Part shown: piece after piece, positions 17,616 to 25,055 of the stretch
Layout of the letters: each line of letters starts with the position of its first letter
Numbering within the stretch: position 1 is the stretch's first letter
Source of the DNA: Methylobacterium crusticola
GTDB taxonomy: Bacteria > Pseudomonadota > Alphaproteobacteria > Rhizobiales > Beijerinckiaceae
DNA length: 64,000 nucleotides
Assembly (NCBI RefSeq): GCF_003574465.1
Contig: NZ_QOWC01000012.1
Location: 1 to 64,000, forward strand
Reading direction: 5' to 3'
Made by a program: the position numbers and the translations under genes
Notes under the pieces: model-generated
The model's input: the letters and a program-made list of their open reading frames with translations, nothing else
Told to the model about the DNA's origin: nothing
Database searches by the model: none

Positions 17616-18545
17616 ATGAACATGCCGATCCGCCCCAAGGTCGCGGCGCCCGTCCGCGATCCCCTCGACAGCCTCTTCGACGGCCTGTTCCGGCCGATGA
17701 ACGCCGACGGCGTCTACGCCCGCACCGGCCGCTACGAGGGCGTCGTCGAGGCGCTCCAGGCGCTGATCTCCCGCCAGCGCGAGGAGGGCACCGAGATCTT
17801 CCGCTTCCCGCCGGTGATGAGCCGCCGGCACCTCGAGACCCACGGCTACCTCAAGAGCTTCCCCAACCTCCTCGGCTGCGTCTCCTGCCTGGAGGGCGGC
17901 GAGGGCGACATCCGCAAGGCGGTGGACCGCCACTACGCCGGCGGCGATTGGACGAGCGCCCTCGAGACCGCCGACCTCGTGCTGACGCCGGCCGCCTGCT
18001 ACCCGGTCTACCCGATCGCGGCGGCGCGGGGCGCGGTGCCGGAGGAGGGCTACCGCTTCGACGTCGCCTGCGACTGCTTCCGCCGCGAGCCCTCCCGGGA
18101 CCTCGACCGGCTGCAATCGTTCCGGATGCGCGAGTACGTCTGCATCGGCAGCCCCGCGCAGATCCAGGCGTTCCGCCAGCGCTGGGTCGACAAGGCGACG
18201 GCCCTCGCCGACCGGCTCGGCCTCGCCTACGAGGTGGTGCAGGCGAGCGACCCCTTCTTCGGCCGCGTCGGCCAGCTCATGGCCATGAACCAGCTCGAGC
18301 AGGCCCTGAAGTTCGAGCTGCTGGTGCCCCTGCGCGGCGACGGCCCCGGCACCGCCTGCATGAGCTTCAACTATCACCGCGAGCATTTCGGCACGACCTG
18401 GAACCTGCGCGACGCGGCGGGCGAGCCCGCCCATACCGGCTGCGTCGCCTTCGGCATCGACCGCCTGGCCGTGGCGCTGTTCGCCACCCACGGCCTCGAG
18501 ACCGCCGGCTGGCCGGCGGGCGTGCGCGAGGCCCTCGGGGTCTGA
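17616..18545 (+). CDS. Amino acid:[carrier protein] ligase (seryl-tRNA synthetase-like)
   Basis: 309 residues. It matches the catalytic core of the atypical methanogen-type seryl-tRNA synthetase but has no tRNA-binding domain. Class II features are visible: motif 2 CFRREPSRDLDR (about residues 154-165) and motif 3 AFGIDR (278-283). Cys128 (AACYPVYP), Glu173 (MREYV) and Cys276 (TGCVAFG) fall where the family binds its zinc ion. Proteins of this family from Bradyrhizobium and Agrobacterium activate glycine or alanine with ATP and load it onto the phosphopantetheine of a carrier protein instead of tRNA. The carrier-protein gene at 15787 fits that role. A perfect terminator follows the stop codon. 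Confidence 0.9.
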   Translation: MNMPIRPKVAAPVRDPLDSLFDGLFRPMNADGVYARTGRYEGVVEALQALISRQREEGTEIFRFPPVMSRRHLETHGYLKSFPNLLGCVSCLEGGEGDIRKAVDRHYAGGDWTSALETADLVLTPAACYPVYPIAAARGAVPEEGYRFDVACDCFRREPSRDLDRLQSFRMREYVCIGSPAQIQAFRQRWVDKATALADRLGLAYEVVQASDPFFGRVGQLMAMNQLEQALKFELLVPLRGDGPGTACMSFNYHREHFGTTWNLRDAAGEPAHTGCVAFGIDRLAVALFATHGLETAGWPAGVREALGV

Positions 18546-18566
18546 CGCCGGGCCCCGGACGCGCGG

Positions 18567-18615
18567 AGAAAGGGCGCGGCGCGGGATCTCTCCCGCGCCG
18601 CGCCCTTTCTTTTCC
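18567..18615 (+). terminator. Strong Rho-independent terminator
   Basis: Bases 18567-18586 and 18591-18610 form a perfect 20-bp stem with a 4-base loop (TCTC). The A-rich 5' foot (AGAAA) and T-rich 3' foot (TTTCTTTT) allow use from either strand. It lies 21 bases after the ligase stop codon and separates it from the convergent reductase gene. Confidence 0.9.
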
Positions 18616-18706
18616 GCGTTCCGGGCCGCTGCGCCGACCCCGCGCCCGACCGGCAGGCCGCGCCCGCGGGCGGCTTGCTGCGCGCCGGCCGGCGGCCGGC
18701 GCGGCG

Positions 18707-19441
18707 TCAGGCCGTGCTGCCCGCGTCGATGGTCATCACCGTGCCGGTGACGTTGCGCCCGCCGTCCCCCATCAGGTAGTCGACCGCGTGGGCGACGTCG
18801 GCGACCTCGGCCAGCCGGCGCAGGGCGCTGCGGCCGGCGATGCGGCCCCGCTCGGACTCGCCCAAGGCCTGCGTCATCTCGGTGTCGATGAAGCCGGGCG
18901 CCACGGCATTCACGGTGACGCCGAGCTTGCCGACCTCGCGGGCGAGGGAGCGGGTGAAGCCGGTGAGCGAGGCCTTGGTGGCGGCGTAGACCGACAGGGC
19001 GTTGTAGCCCGTGAAGGCGATGATCGAGCTGACGTTGACGATCCGCCCGGCGCCGTCGGCCATCATCTGGCGCACCGCGTACTTGGTGAGCACGATGGGG
19101 GCGAGCGTGTTGACCCGCACCAGCGCCTCGATGTCGGCGTTCGGCATCGTGGCGAGCAGGCCCTCGGTGCCGAGGCCGGCGTTGTTGACGAGGCCGTAGA
19201 GCGGCCCGTGGGCGCGCCGCATGCCGCGCACGAGGTCCGGCAGGGCCTCGATCACCCCGATGTCGGCGGCCTGGAACAGGATGGCGCCGGTCCCGGCCTC
19301 CTGCGCCTCGGCGGCGGCGGCCTCGAGCGCCTCGCTCGGCCGGCGCGCCACGGCGATCACCCGGAAGCCCGAGGCGGCGAGCTTGCGGGCGATGCCGAGG
19401 CCGAGGCCGCGGCTGCCCCCGGTGACGATGACGTTACGCAT
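18707..19441 (-). CDS. SDR-family 3-oxoacyl-[ACP] reductase-like enzyme
   Basis: 244 residues, a classical short-chain dehydrogenase. It has TGGSRGLGLGIA (cofactor glycines), NNAG, the active-site serine in IVNVSSI and Tyr-x3-Lys in VYAATKAS, then PGFIDTEM. FabG-type enzymes reduce 3-oxoacyl thioesters on a carrier protein with NADPH. It overlaps the ligase gene upstream by 8 bp, and that gene overlaps a carrier-protein gene, so the three are probably translated together and the substrate is probably carrier-bound. It is unlikely to be the housekeeping FabG because it lacks the other fatty-acid synthesis genes nearby. Confidence 0.85.
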   Translation of the reverse strand: MRNVIVTGGSRGLGLGIARKLAASGFRVIAVARRPSEALEAAAAEAQEAGTGAILFQAADIGVIEALPDLVRGMRRAHGPLYGLVNNAGLGTEGLLATMPNADIEALVRVNTLAPIVLTKYAVRQMMADGAGRIVNVSSIIAFTGYNALSVYAATKASLTGFTRSLAREVGKLGVTVNAVAPGFIDTEMTQALGESERGRIAGRSALRRLAEVADVAHAVDYLMGDGGRNVTGTVMTIDAGSTA

Positions 19442-20870
19442 GGCGGGCGACCTCGCGCGCGGGACCGGCGCCGGGGCGGGCGAGCTTGCCGCCCTGCGTC
19501 ACCGCGAGCGCCTCGGCGACCCGCAGCGTGGCGGGCACCTTGTGGGGGGCGAGCGCCCCGCGGCAGGCGGCCAGGATCTCGGCCTTGACCGCCTCGGGCG
19601 CGGCCTCGCCGGGATGCAGCACCACCGTGGCGGCGACGAGGGCGCCGGTGATCGGGTTGCGGCGGCTCTCGACCAGGGACATCCGCACCCGGGGGTGGCG
19701 GTTGATGACGGCCTCGACCTCCTCGGGATGCACCTTGAGCCCGCCGACGTTGATGATGCCGCCGCGGCGCCCGACGAAGTGGTAGCGCCCGTCTCGCCTC
19801 TCCACCATGTCGCCGGTGTCGACGAAGCCGCCGGCGTCGCGCAGAGCCGTCCCGTCGGCGCCCACGTAGCCGCTCGCCGTCCGGGCGGAGCGGATCCGCA
19901 GCGACCCGTCGACGACCCGGAGCTCGACCCCGGTCCCGGTGCGCCCGACATAGGCTTCGGGAAAACCCTCGAGGCCGTCCTCGACCTCGAACCCGACGCC
20001 GGCCTCGGTCGACGCGTAGGCGTGGCCGATCGAGGCCTCCGGGAACGCGGCCCGCAGGGCGTCGAGCACCGCCTGGTCGGCGATCTCGCCCGAGAGGCGC
20101 ACGTAGCGCGGCCGGAAGCCCTCGACGGCCGGGCTCATCAGGGCCCGGCGCCAGTGCGAGGGCGTGCCCGAGACGTGGGTGGCGCCCTCCCGGGCGAGGC
20201 GGCGCAGGAAGTCCGCGACGGGCTCGTCGCCCGACAGCACCATCGAGCCGGTGCCGGTCACGCCCCGCAGGAGGATCTGGAGGCCGCCGTAGCGCCGGAT
20301 GTCGTAGAAGGTCGACCAGACCGGCGGCGGGGCGTTCACCGGCCAGGGCCGGATCGCACCGGTCAGGCCGGTGAAGCTGTGCGCCACCATCTTGGGCACC
20401 CCGGTCGTCCCGGAGGTGAGGAGCACCCACTCGGTCGCGCGGGCCGGGGCGGCGGGCGCGGGCGCCGCGGCGAGCGGGCCGCAGGGGCAGACGAGGCGGC
20501 CGCCGGCCTGCTGCCCGAGGACGGCCGGGCCGTCGGGATCGGTCACGACCGCCTCGATCCCGGCCCGGTCCAGGATCTCCGGAAGGTGGTCCCGGTCGAG
20601 GTCCGGGGGCGCCAGCACGATCCGCCCCGCGAGCCCGTCGAGCTCGATCAGCGCCACGGCGGCGCAGAACTGCGTGGCGGTGGCGATCAGGACGGCGCGG
20701 CCCGCGAGGGCGTCGCGCGCGCCGCCGAGCTGCGTCAGGCCCGGGAGGGCGCCGAGGGACACCTCCGCGCCCGGCCCCGCGAGCCGGCCCGGCGGTCCGG
20801 GCCGGGCCGCGTCGCCCTCGAGGCGACGCAGGAGCGCGTCGCGCAGGCAGCCCGGCTCAGGCCGCGGCAT
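19434..20870 (-). CDS. AMP-forming acyl-CoA/acyl-ACP synthetase-like ligase
   Basis: 478 residues of the ANL (adenylate-forming) superfamily. Core motifs in order are VLLTSGTTGVPKMV (phosphate loop), YASTEAG, GFVDTGDMV, FVGRRGGIINVGGLKVHPEEVE (hinge) and a late catalytic lysine in TQGGKLAR. It would activate a carboxylic acid as an adenylate and pass it to a thiol. Because its gene overlaps that of a carrier protein upstream (14 bp) and a reductase downstream (8 bp), the acceptor is probably that carrier protein rather than free CoA. The acid substrate is unknown. Confidence 0.85.
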   Translation of the reverse strand: MPRPEPGCLRDALLRRLEGDAARPGPPGRLAGPGAEVSLGALPGLTQLGGARDALAGRAVLIATATQFCAAVALIELDGLAGRIVLAPPDLDRDHLPEILDRAGIEAVVTDPDGPAVLGQQAGGRLVCPCGPLAAAPAPAAPARATEWVLLTSGTTGVPKMVAHSFTGLTGAIRPWPVNAPPPVWSTFYDIRRYGGLQILLRGVTGTGSMVLSGDEPVADFLRRLAREGATHVSGTPSHWRRALMSPAVEGFRPRYVRLSGEIADQAVLDALRAAFPEASIGHAYASTEAGVGFEVEDGLEGFPEAYVGRTGTGVELRVVDGSLRIRSARTASGYVGADGTALRDAGGFVDTGDMVERRDGRYHFVGRRGGIINVGGLKVHPEEVEAVINRHPRVRMSLVESRRNPITGALVAATVVLHPGEAAPEAVKAEILAACRGALAPHKVPATLRVAEALAVTQGGKLARPGAGPAREVARHA

Positions 20871-21123
20871 CGAGCACGGCCTGGTCGTAGAGCCGCACGA
20901 AGTCGCCCACCGTCACCGGGAAGACGATGTCCTCCGCCGTCGTGAACGGGTCGACGCCGAGCTCCGCGTCGAGCCGCGCCACCAGGATCGCGAAGCACAG
21001 CGAGTCGAGGCCCGACTCGACCAGCACGGTCTGATCCCCGAGCGCCGGCAAGGTCTTATCCTGCTCCTCGGCGATTTGTTTCATGTTTGATAGAATTGTT
21101 AACCTTGTAGACATAACGATCAT
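20857..21123 (-). CDS. Second stand-alone acyl carrier protein
   Basis: 88 residues. Ser41 in ESGLDSLCFAILV is the predicted phosphopantetheine site. The helical layout and acidic character fit a carrier protein. The start could be 21123 (MIVMSTRL) or 21114 (MSTRL). It is the first gene of a tightly overlapping leftward operon with the AMP-forming ligase and the reductase, and is divergent from the GNAT-like gene. Its sequence differs clearly from the first carrier protein at 15787, so the two cassettes probably carry different cargo. Confidence 0.85.
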   Translation of the reverse strand: MIVMSTRLTILSNMKQIAEEQDKTLPALGDQTVLVESGLDSLCFAILVARLDAELGVDPFTTAEDIVFPVTVGDFVRLYDQAVLDAAA

Positions 21124-21200
21124 GTCTCCGGGTGACGCTTCGATGTATATCCGTGGCGAAGGCGCCGGGGCAAGGTCTTAGCCTCCCTAGGGTGAACAAC

Positions 21201-22076
21201 ATGGTCACAGCCGTCCGGCCCGCAGTGCGGCGGCGCCAGATATTGGAATCCGACCTCGAGGCGGTGGCGATACTGCTCAGCCACGGCTTCCGGTTGCGCC
21301 CCAAGCAGTGGTGGCTGCGCGGCCTGACCCGGCAGGCGGCCCGGCCGGTGCCGGAGGGCTACCCGCGCTTCGGCTACATGCTGGAATGCGAGGATCGCCC
21401 GGTGGGCGTGCTCCTGATGATCTTCTCCGAGATCGCCCGGGACGGCGTGCGCTCGGTCCGCTGCAACCTGTCGAGCTGGCACGTCGAGCCGGGCTTCGCC
21501 GCCCAGGCGCCCCTGCTCCTCAACTACGCGCTGCGCGACAAGTCCGTCACCTACATCAACGTCTCGCCGGCGCCCCACGTGCAGCCGATCATCGAGGCGC
21601 AGGGTTTCCGCGCCTTCAGCCGCGGGCTCCTCCTCAGCGTGCCGGCGCTCCAGCCGGTGACCGAGCCGGTGCGGCTGCACCGCGTGCGCGACGGCGCCCC
21701 CGCGGGCCTCGGCGACGCGGCGGAGCGCGACCTCCTCGAGGCCCACGCGGCCTTCGGCTGCACCAGCCTCGTGGTCGAGGCCCGCGACGGGCTGCATCCC
21801 TTCGTGTTCGCGCCGAGGCGCGTGCTGAAGCGCCTCGTGCCGACGACGCACCTCGTCTACAGCCGCGACCTCGCCGACTTCGTGCGCTTCTCCGGCGCGC
21901 TCGGCCGCTACCTGCTGCGGCGGGCCAAGCCCACGGTCCTCCTCGACGTCAACGGCCCGGTCCCGGGGCTCGTCGGGCGCCGGATCAGCCAGCACCAGAA
22001 CAAGTACTACCGCGGGCCGAACCCGCCCCGCCTGGGCGAGCTCGCCTACACCGAGGGCGTGATCTACGGGCCGTGA
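21201..22076 (+). CDS. GNAT-like acyltransferase candidate
   Basis: 291 residues, not assigned to a named family with certainty. The N-terminal half (ILESDLEAVAILLSHGF, FGYMLECEDRPVGVLLMIFSE, SSWHVEPGFAAQAPLLLNYALR, INVSPAPHVQPIIEAQGFRAFSRG) reads like a GNAT acyltransferase fold, including the usual GF near the end of the domain. The C-terminal third is unfamiliar. Next to a carrier protein and acid-activating ligase, it is a candidate for moving the carrier-bound acyl group to a sugar or amine; this is inference. The ATG at 21201 was chosen over a GTG at 21132. A weak promoter-like pair (TTGATA at 21087, GACATA at 21110) lies inside the divergent carrier gene. Confidence 0.6.
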   Translation: MVTAVRPAVRRRQILESDLEAVAILLSHGFRLRPKQWWLRGLTRQAARPVPEGYPRFGYMLECEDRPVGVLLMIFSEIARDGVRSVRCNLSSWHVEPGFAAQAPLLLNYALRDKSVTYINVSPAPHVQPIIEAQGFRAFSRGLLLSVPALQPVTEPVRLHRVRDGAPAGLGDAAERDLLEAHAAFGCTSLVVEARDGLHPFVFAPRRVLKRLVPTTHLVYSRDLADFVRFSGALGRYLLRRAKPTVLLDVNGPVPGLVGRRISQHQNKYYRGPNPPRLGELAYTEGVIYGP

Positions 22077-22102
22077 CCCCCTTCGAGCGGAGCCTTTGCG
22101 AG

Positions 22103-23782
22103 ATGAACACGAGCGGGACGCGGCGCACGGCCGCGCGGGTGCTGGTCGACCAGCTGGTGGCGAACGGGGTGCGGCACGTGTTCACGGTGCCGGGGGAGAG
22201 CTTCCTGCCGGTCCTCGACGCGCTGCGGGATTCCGGCATCACCGTCACGACCTGCCGCCAGGAGGGCGCCGCCGCCATGATGGCGGAGGCCCACGGCAAG
22301 GCCACGGGCCAGCCCGGCCTCTGCTTCGTCACCCGCGGCCCGGGCGCCACCAACGCCTCGGCGGGCATCCACGTGGCGCAGCAGGACTCGACCCCGATGA
22401 TCCTGTTCGTCGGCCAGGTCGAGCGCTCCCTGCGGGAGCGCGAGGCGTTCCAGGAGCTGGATTACCGGGCGGTGTTCGGCCCGATGACGAAGTGGGCGAC
22501 CGAGCTCGACGATCCCGACCGGATGCCCGAATTCGTCTCGCGCGCCTTCTACACCGCCACCGGCGGCCGGCCCGGCCCGGTGGTGATCGCGCTGCCGAAG
22601 GACGTGCTGACGGCCGAGACCGCGGCTCCCCTGGCGCCGCCCTTCGAGGCCGTGGAGGCGGCGCCGGGGGCCGACGACCTCGCGCGCCTCGCGGGCCTGA
22701 TCGCCGAGGCGGAGCGGCCGGTCCTGGTGCTCGGCGGCAGCCGCTGGACGGAGGACGCCTGCGCCGACATCCGGCGCTTCGCGGAGCGCCACGACCTCAC
22801 CGTGATGACGAGCTACCGGCGCGCGCCGCTCTTCGACGCGCTGCACCCGTGCTACGGCGGCGACCTCGGCCTCGCGCCGAACCCGAAGCTCGTCGCCCGC
22901 GTGAAGGCCGCCGACCTCCTGATCCTGCTCGGGGGCCGCCTCGGCGAGATCCCGTCGCAGGGCTACCGCCTCCTCGACGTGCCGGGCCCGCGCACGCGCC
23001 TCGTCCACATCCATCCCGGCCCCGAGGAGATCGGCCGGGTCTACCGCCCCCACCTCGCCATCAACGCGGCGCCCGCCCGCACGGCCGCGGCGCTGGCGGG
23101 CCTCGCGCCGCAGGGGCCGATCCGCTGGTCCGCCGAGACCCGGGCCGCGCACGCGGAGTTCCTGGCCTGGGGCGAGACCCCGACGCCCCAGCCCGGCGGG
23201 GTCAACCTCGGGGCGGTGATCACGCACCTGCGCGACACCCTCCCGCGGGACGCGATCCTGTGCAACGGCGCCGGCAACTACGCGGCCTGGATCCACCGCT
23301 ACTTCCGCTTCCGCACCTTCGCGGGCCACATCGCCCCGACCTCGGCCTCCATGGGCTACGGCGTGCCGGCCGCCGTCGCGATCAAGCGGCTCTGGCCCGG
23401 GCGGACCGTGATCTCGATCAACGGCGACGGTGACTTCCTGATGAACGGGCAGGAATTCGCGACCGCCGTGCAGTACGGCCTCGCCATCGTGGTCATCGTC
23501 GCCGACAACGGCAGCTACGGCACCATCCGGATGCACCAGGAGCGCGAGTTCCCCGGCCGCGTCTCCGCCACCGACCTGCACAATCCCGACTTCGCCGCCT
23601 ACGCGCGGGCCTTCGGGGGCTTCGGCGCCACGGTCGAGACGACGGCCGAGTTCCCGGACGCCCTCGCGGCGGCGCAGCGCTCCGGGCTGCCCGCGATCCT
23701 CCATCTCAGGATCTCCACGGACGCGATCACGCCGGGCCAGACCCTGACGCAGATCCGCGAGCGGGCGCTGGCGGGCGGCTAG
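22103..23782 (+). CDS. Thiamin diphosphate-dependent enzyme, acetolactate synthase-like
   Basis: 559 residues with all three domains of the POX/ALS family: N-terminal pyrimidine-binding domain with the activating glutamate in FTVPGESFLPVLDAL, a central domain (VLVLGGSRW to HIHPGPEEIGRVY), and a C-terminal diphosphate-binding domain with GDG...N (INGDGDFLMNGQEF to VADNGSYGTIRMHQ). The family decarboxylates 2-oxoacids and transfers the two-electron carbon unit. No small regulatory subunit gene follows, and the position in an accessory cluster argues against housekeeping branched-chain synthesis. It starts 26 bp after the GNAT-like gene, so the two probably share a transcript. Its end overlaps the convergent TetR gene by 56 bp. 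Confidence 0.85.
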   Translation: MNTSGTRRTAARVLVDQLVANGVRHVFTVPGESFLPVLDALRDSGITVTTCRQEGAAAMMAEAHGKATGQPGLCFVTRGPGATNASAGIHVAQQDSTPMILFVGQVERSLREREAFQELDYRAVFGPMTKWATELDDPDRMPEFVSRAFYTATGGRPGPVVIALPKDVLTAETAAPLAPPFEAVEAAPGADDLARLAGLIAEAERPVLVLGGSRWTEDACADIRRFAERHDLTVMTSYRRAPLFDALHPCYGGDLGLAPNPKLVARVKAADLLILLGGRLGEIPSQGYRLLDVPGPRTRLVHIHPGPEEIGRVYRPHLAINAAPARTAAALAGLAPQGPIRWSAETRAAHAEFLAWGETPTPQPGGVNLGAVITHLRDTLPRDAILCNGAGNYAAWIHRYFRFRTFAGHIAPTSASMGYGVPAAVAIKRLWPGRTVISINGDGDFLMNGQEFATAVQYGLAIVVIVADNGSYGTIRMHQEREFPGRVSATDLHNPDFAAYARAFGGFGATVETTAEFPDALAAAQRSGLPAILHLRISTDAITPGQTLTQIRERALAGG

Positions 23783-24374
23783 GGGGCGCCGCGCCCTCCG
23801 GGCGGCTCACCGCGTCGAGGACCTGCACGGCCCCGTCGAGCGCCGCGCGCATGGCGCCCGGGTCCCAGTGCACCCGGGCGAGGACGTAGCCGCCCTCGAC
23901 CGCGGCGATGAGGAGGGCGGCGAGGCTCCCGGGCTCGACCGTCGCGGCGAGCGTGCCGGCGGCCCGGGCCTCCTCCAGGCACCCGCGCAGGGCGGCCTGG
24001 ATGCGCCCGACATAGGCGGCGACCGGGGCGCGCAGGGCGGGCTCCTCCATGGCGGCCTCGTTGGCGAGGCGCGCCAGGCGGCAGCCGCGCAGGGCCTCGC
24101 GCTCGCGGGTGAGGTAGGCCCGCACCCGCGCGAGCGGGGGCGCGGGGGCGCCGAACAGCGCGTCGACGGCGCCGATCTCCTCCGCCGCCATCTCGGCGAG
24201 CGCCGCGGCCGCCACCTCCCGCTTGCCGGGAAAGTGGTGGTAGAGGCTGCCCTGGCCCGCCCCGCTGCGCGCGAGCACGTCGCGCGGGCTCGTCGCCTCG
24301 TAGCCGCGCTCCCAGAGCAGGGCCTTGGCGGCCTCCACGATCGCCTCGCGCTTCGATGGTCCCTGCCGCGCCAC
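23727..24374 (-). CDS. TetR-family transcriptional regulator
   Basis: 215 residues. The N-terminal helix-turn-helix is clear: SKREAIVEAAKALLWERGYEATSPRDVLARSGAGQGSLYHHFPGKREV, the TetR/AcrR DNA-binding signature. The C-terminal domain is helical, with a low-complexity proline/alanine tail. GTG at 24374 was chosen because GGAGG lies 7 bases before it; a TTG at 24392 is the far end of the frame. It lies 75 bp downstream of the tautomerase gene in the same direction, and a 16-bp palindrome sits in the promoter ahead of that gene, so autoregulation is likely. The ligand is unknown. Confidence 0.88.
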   Translation of the reverse strand: MARQGPSKREAIVEAAKALLWERGYEATSPRDVLARSGAGQGSLYHHFPGKREVAAAALAEMAAEEIGAVDALFGAPAPPLARVRAYLTREREALRGCRLARLANEAAMEEPALRAPVAAYVGRIQAALRGCLEEARAAGTLAATVEPGSLAALLIAAVEGGYVLARVHWDPGAMRAALDGAVQVLDAVSRPEGAAPPSRPPAPARGSASGSGPA

Positions 24375-24449
24375 GCCGCCGCCTCCGAACAACCGGCACC
24401 GGTATGCCGCCGCGCGCGCGCCGGGGCCAGCCCGGCCTTCCCGGAAGGA

Positions 24450-24857
24450 TCAGGCCGTGGCCGCGAGGTGCGGGGGCGGCGCGTCCGCGTACTGGGCGAG
24501 GCCGTGGCCGAAGGACCAGTTCTCGCGCGCGGTCTCGACGAGGTTCACGAACACGTCCTCGGGCCGCACGCCCCGCTGCCCGAGCCCCTCCGCGACGGCG
24601 GCAAACAGCGCCTTCTTCTGCGCAACGCTGCGCCCGCTCGAGAGGTGGACCTGCACGATCACGAGGTCGTCGCCGCGCGCGATGCCGAGGAAGCCCGGGT
24701 CGTAGAACACGTCGTCGAACCGGCTCGACACGATCTGGAAGCGATCGTCCGGCGGCACGCCGAGGGCCGAGACCAGGGCGGCATGGACCGCGTCCGCGAT
24801 GGCGCGGCGCTCCGCGCCGGAGCGCTCGCGCTTGAGGGAGATGTGGACCAGGGGCAT
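24450..24857 (-). CDS. Tautomerase-family protein (4-oxalocrotonate tautomerase superfamily)
   Basis: 135 residues starting MPLVHISLKRERS. The proline that becomes the N-terminus after methionine removal is the catalytic base in this superfamily, which fixes the start at 24857 rather than the longer frame to 24896. The two-repeat beta-alpha-beta layout (IADAVHAALVSALGV...; VAQKKALFAAVAEGLGQRGVRPEDVFVNLVE) fits the double-length tautomerases. Physiological substrate unknown. Being ahead of a TetR regulator, it may be part of a small detoxification response. Confidence 0.85.
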   Translation of the reverse strand: MPLVHISLKRERSGAERRAIADAVHAALVSALGVPPDDRFQIVSSRFDDVFYDPGFLGIARGDDLVIVQVHLSSGRSVAQKKALFAAVAEGLGQRGVRPEDVFVNLVETARENWSFGHGLAQYADAPPPHLAATA

Positions 24858-24892
24858 CGGTGACCTCCACGGCTGCATCGGCAGCCCGCGCG

Positions 24893-24921
24893 ACACTACT
24901 GTACATACTAGTATGTATCAA
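24893..24921 (-). promoter_or_regulatory. Promoter of the tautomerase-tetR unit with embedded palindromic operator
   Basis: On the minus strand, TTGATA (24921-24916) and TAGTGT (24898-24893) are separated by 17 bases, a sigma70-like -35/-10 pair 36 bases from the tautomerase ATG. The spacer is largely filled by the perfect 16-bp palindrome TACATACTAGTATGTA (24902-24917), the size and symmetry of a TetR-family operator. A repressor bound there would block RNA polymerase directly. Confidence 0.65.
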
Positions 24922-25055
24922 GAGGAGGCAACGCGCGAACCGGCGCCCGTTGGGGGCGGGCCTCGGGGCGACGGGACCCCTCCGGGTCCCCCCGACCCGT
25001 GGCGGGCCCGCGGCGAAGCGTCTACACAGGGTCCGGTTGGACCCCGGCGCGAACG

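Noticed and set aside
17616-18545. A second seryl-tRNA synthetase
   Set aside because: It lacks any tRNA-binding domain and is far too short (309 residues), while its neighbours include a carrier protein.
22103-23782. Housekeeping acetolactate synthase IlvB
   Set aside because: No small subunit gene follows and the gene sits in an accessory cluster with a GNAT-like protein; the fold matches but the pathway does not.
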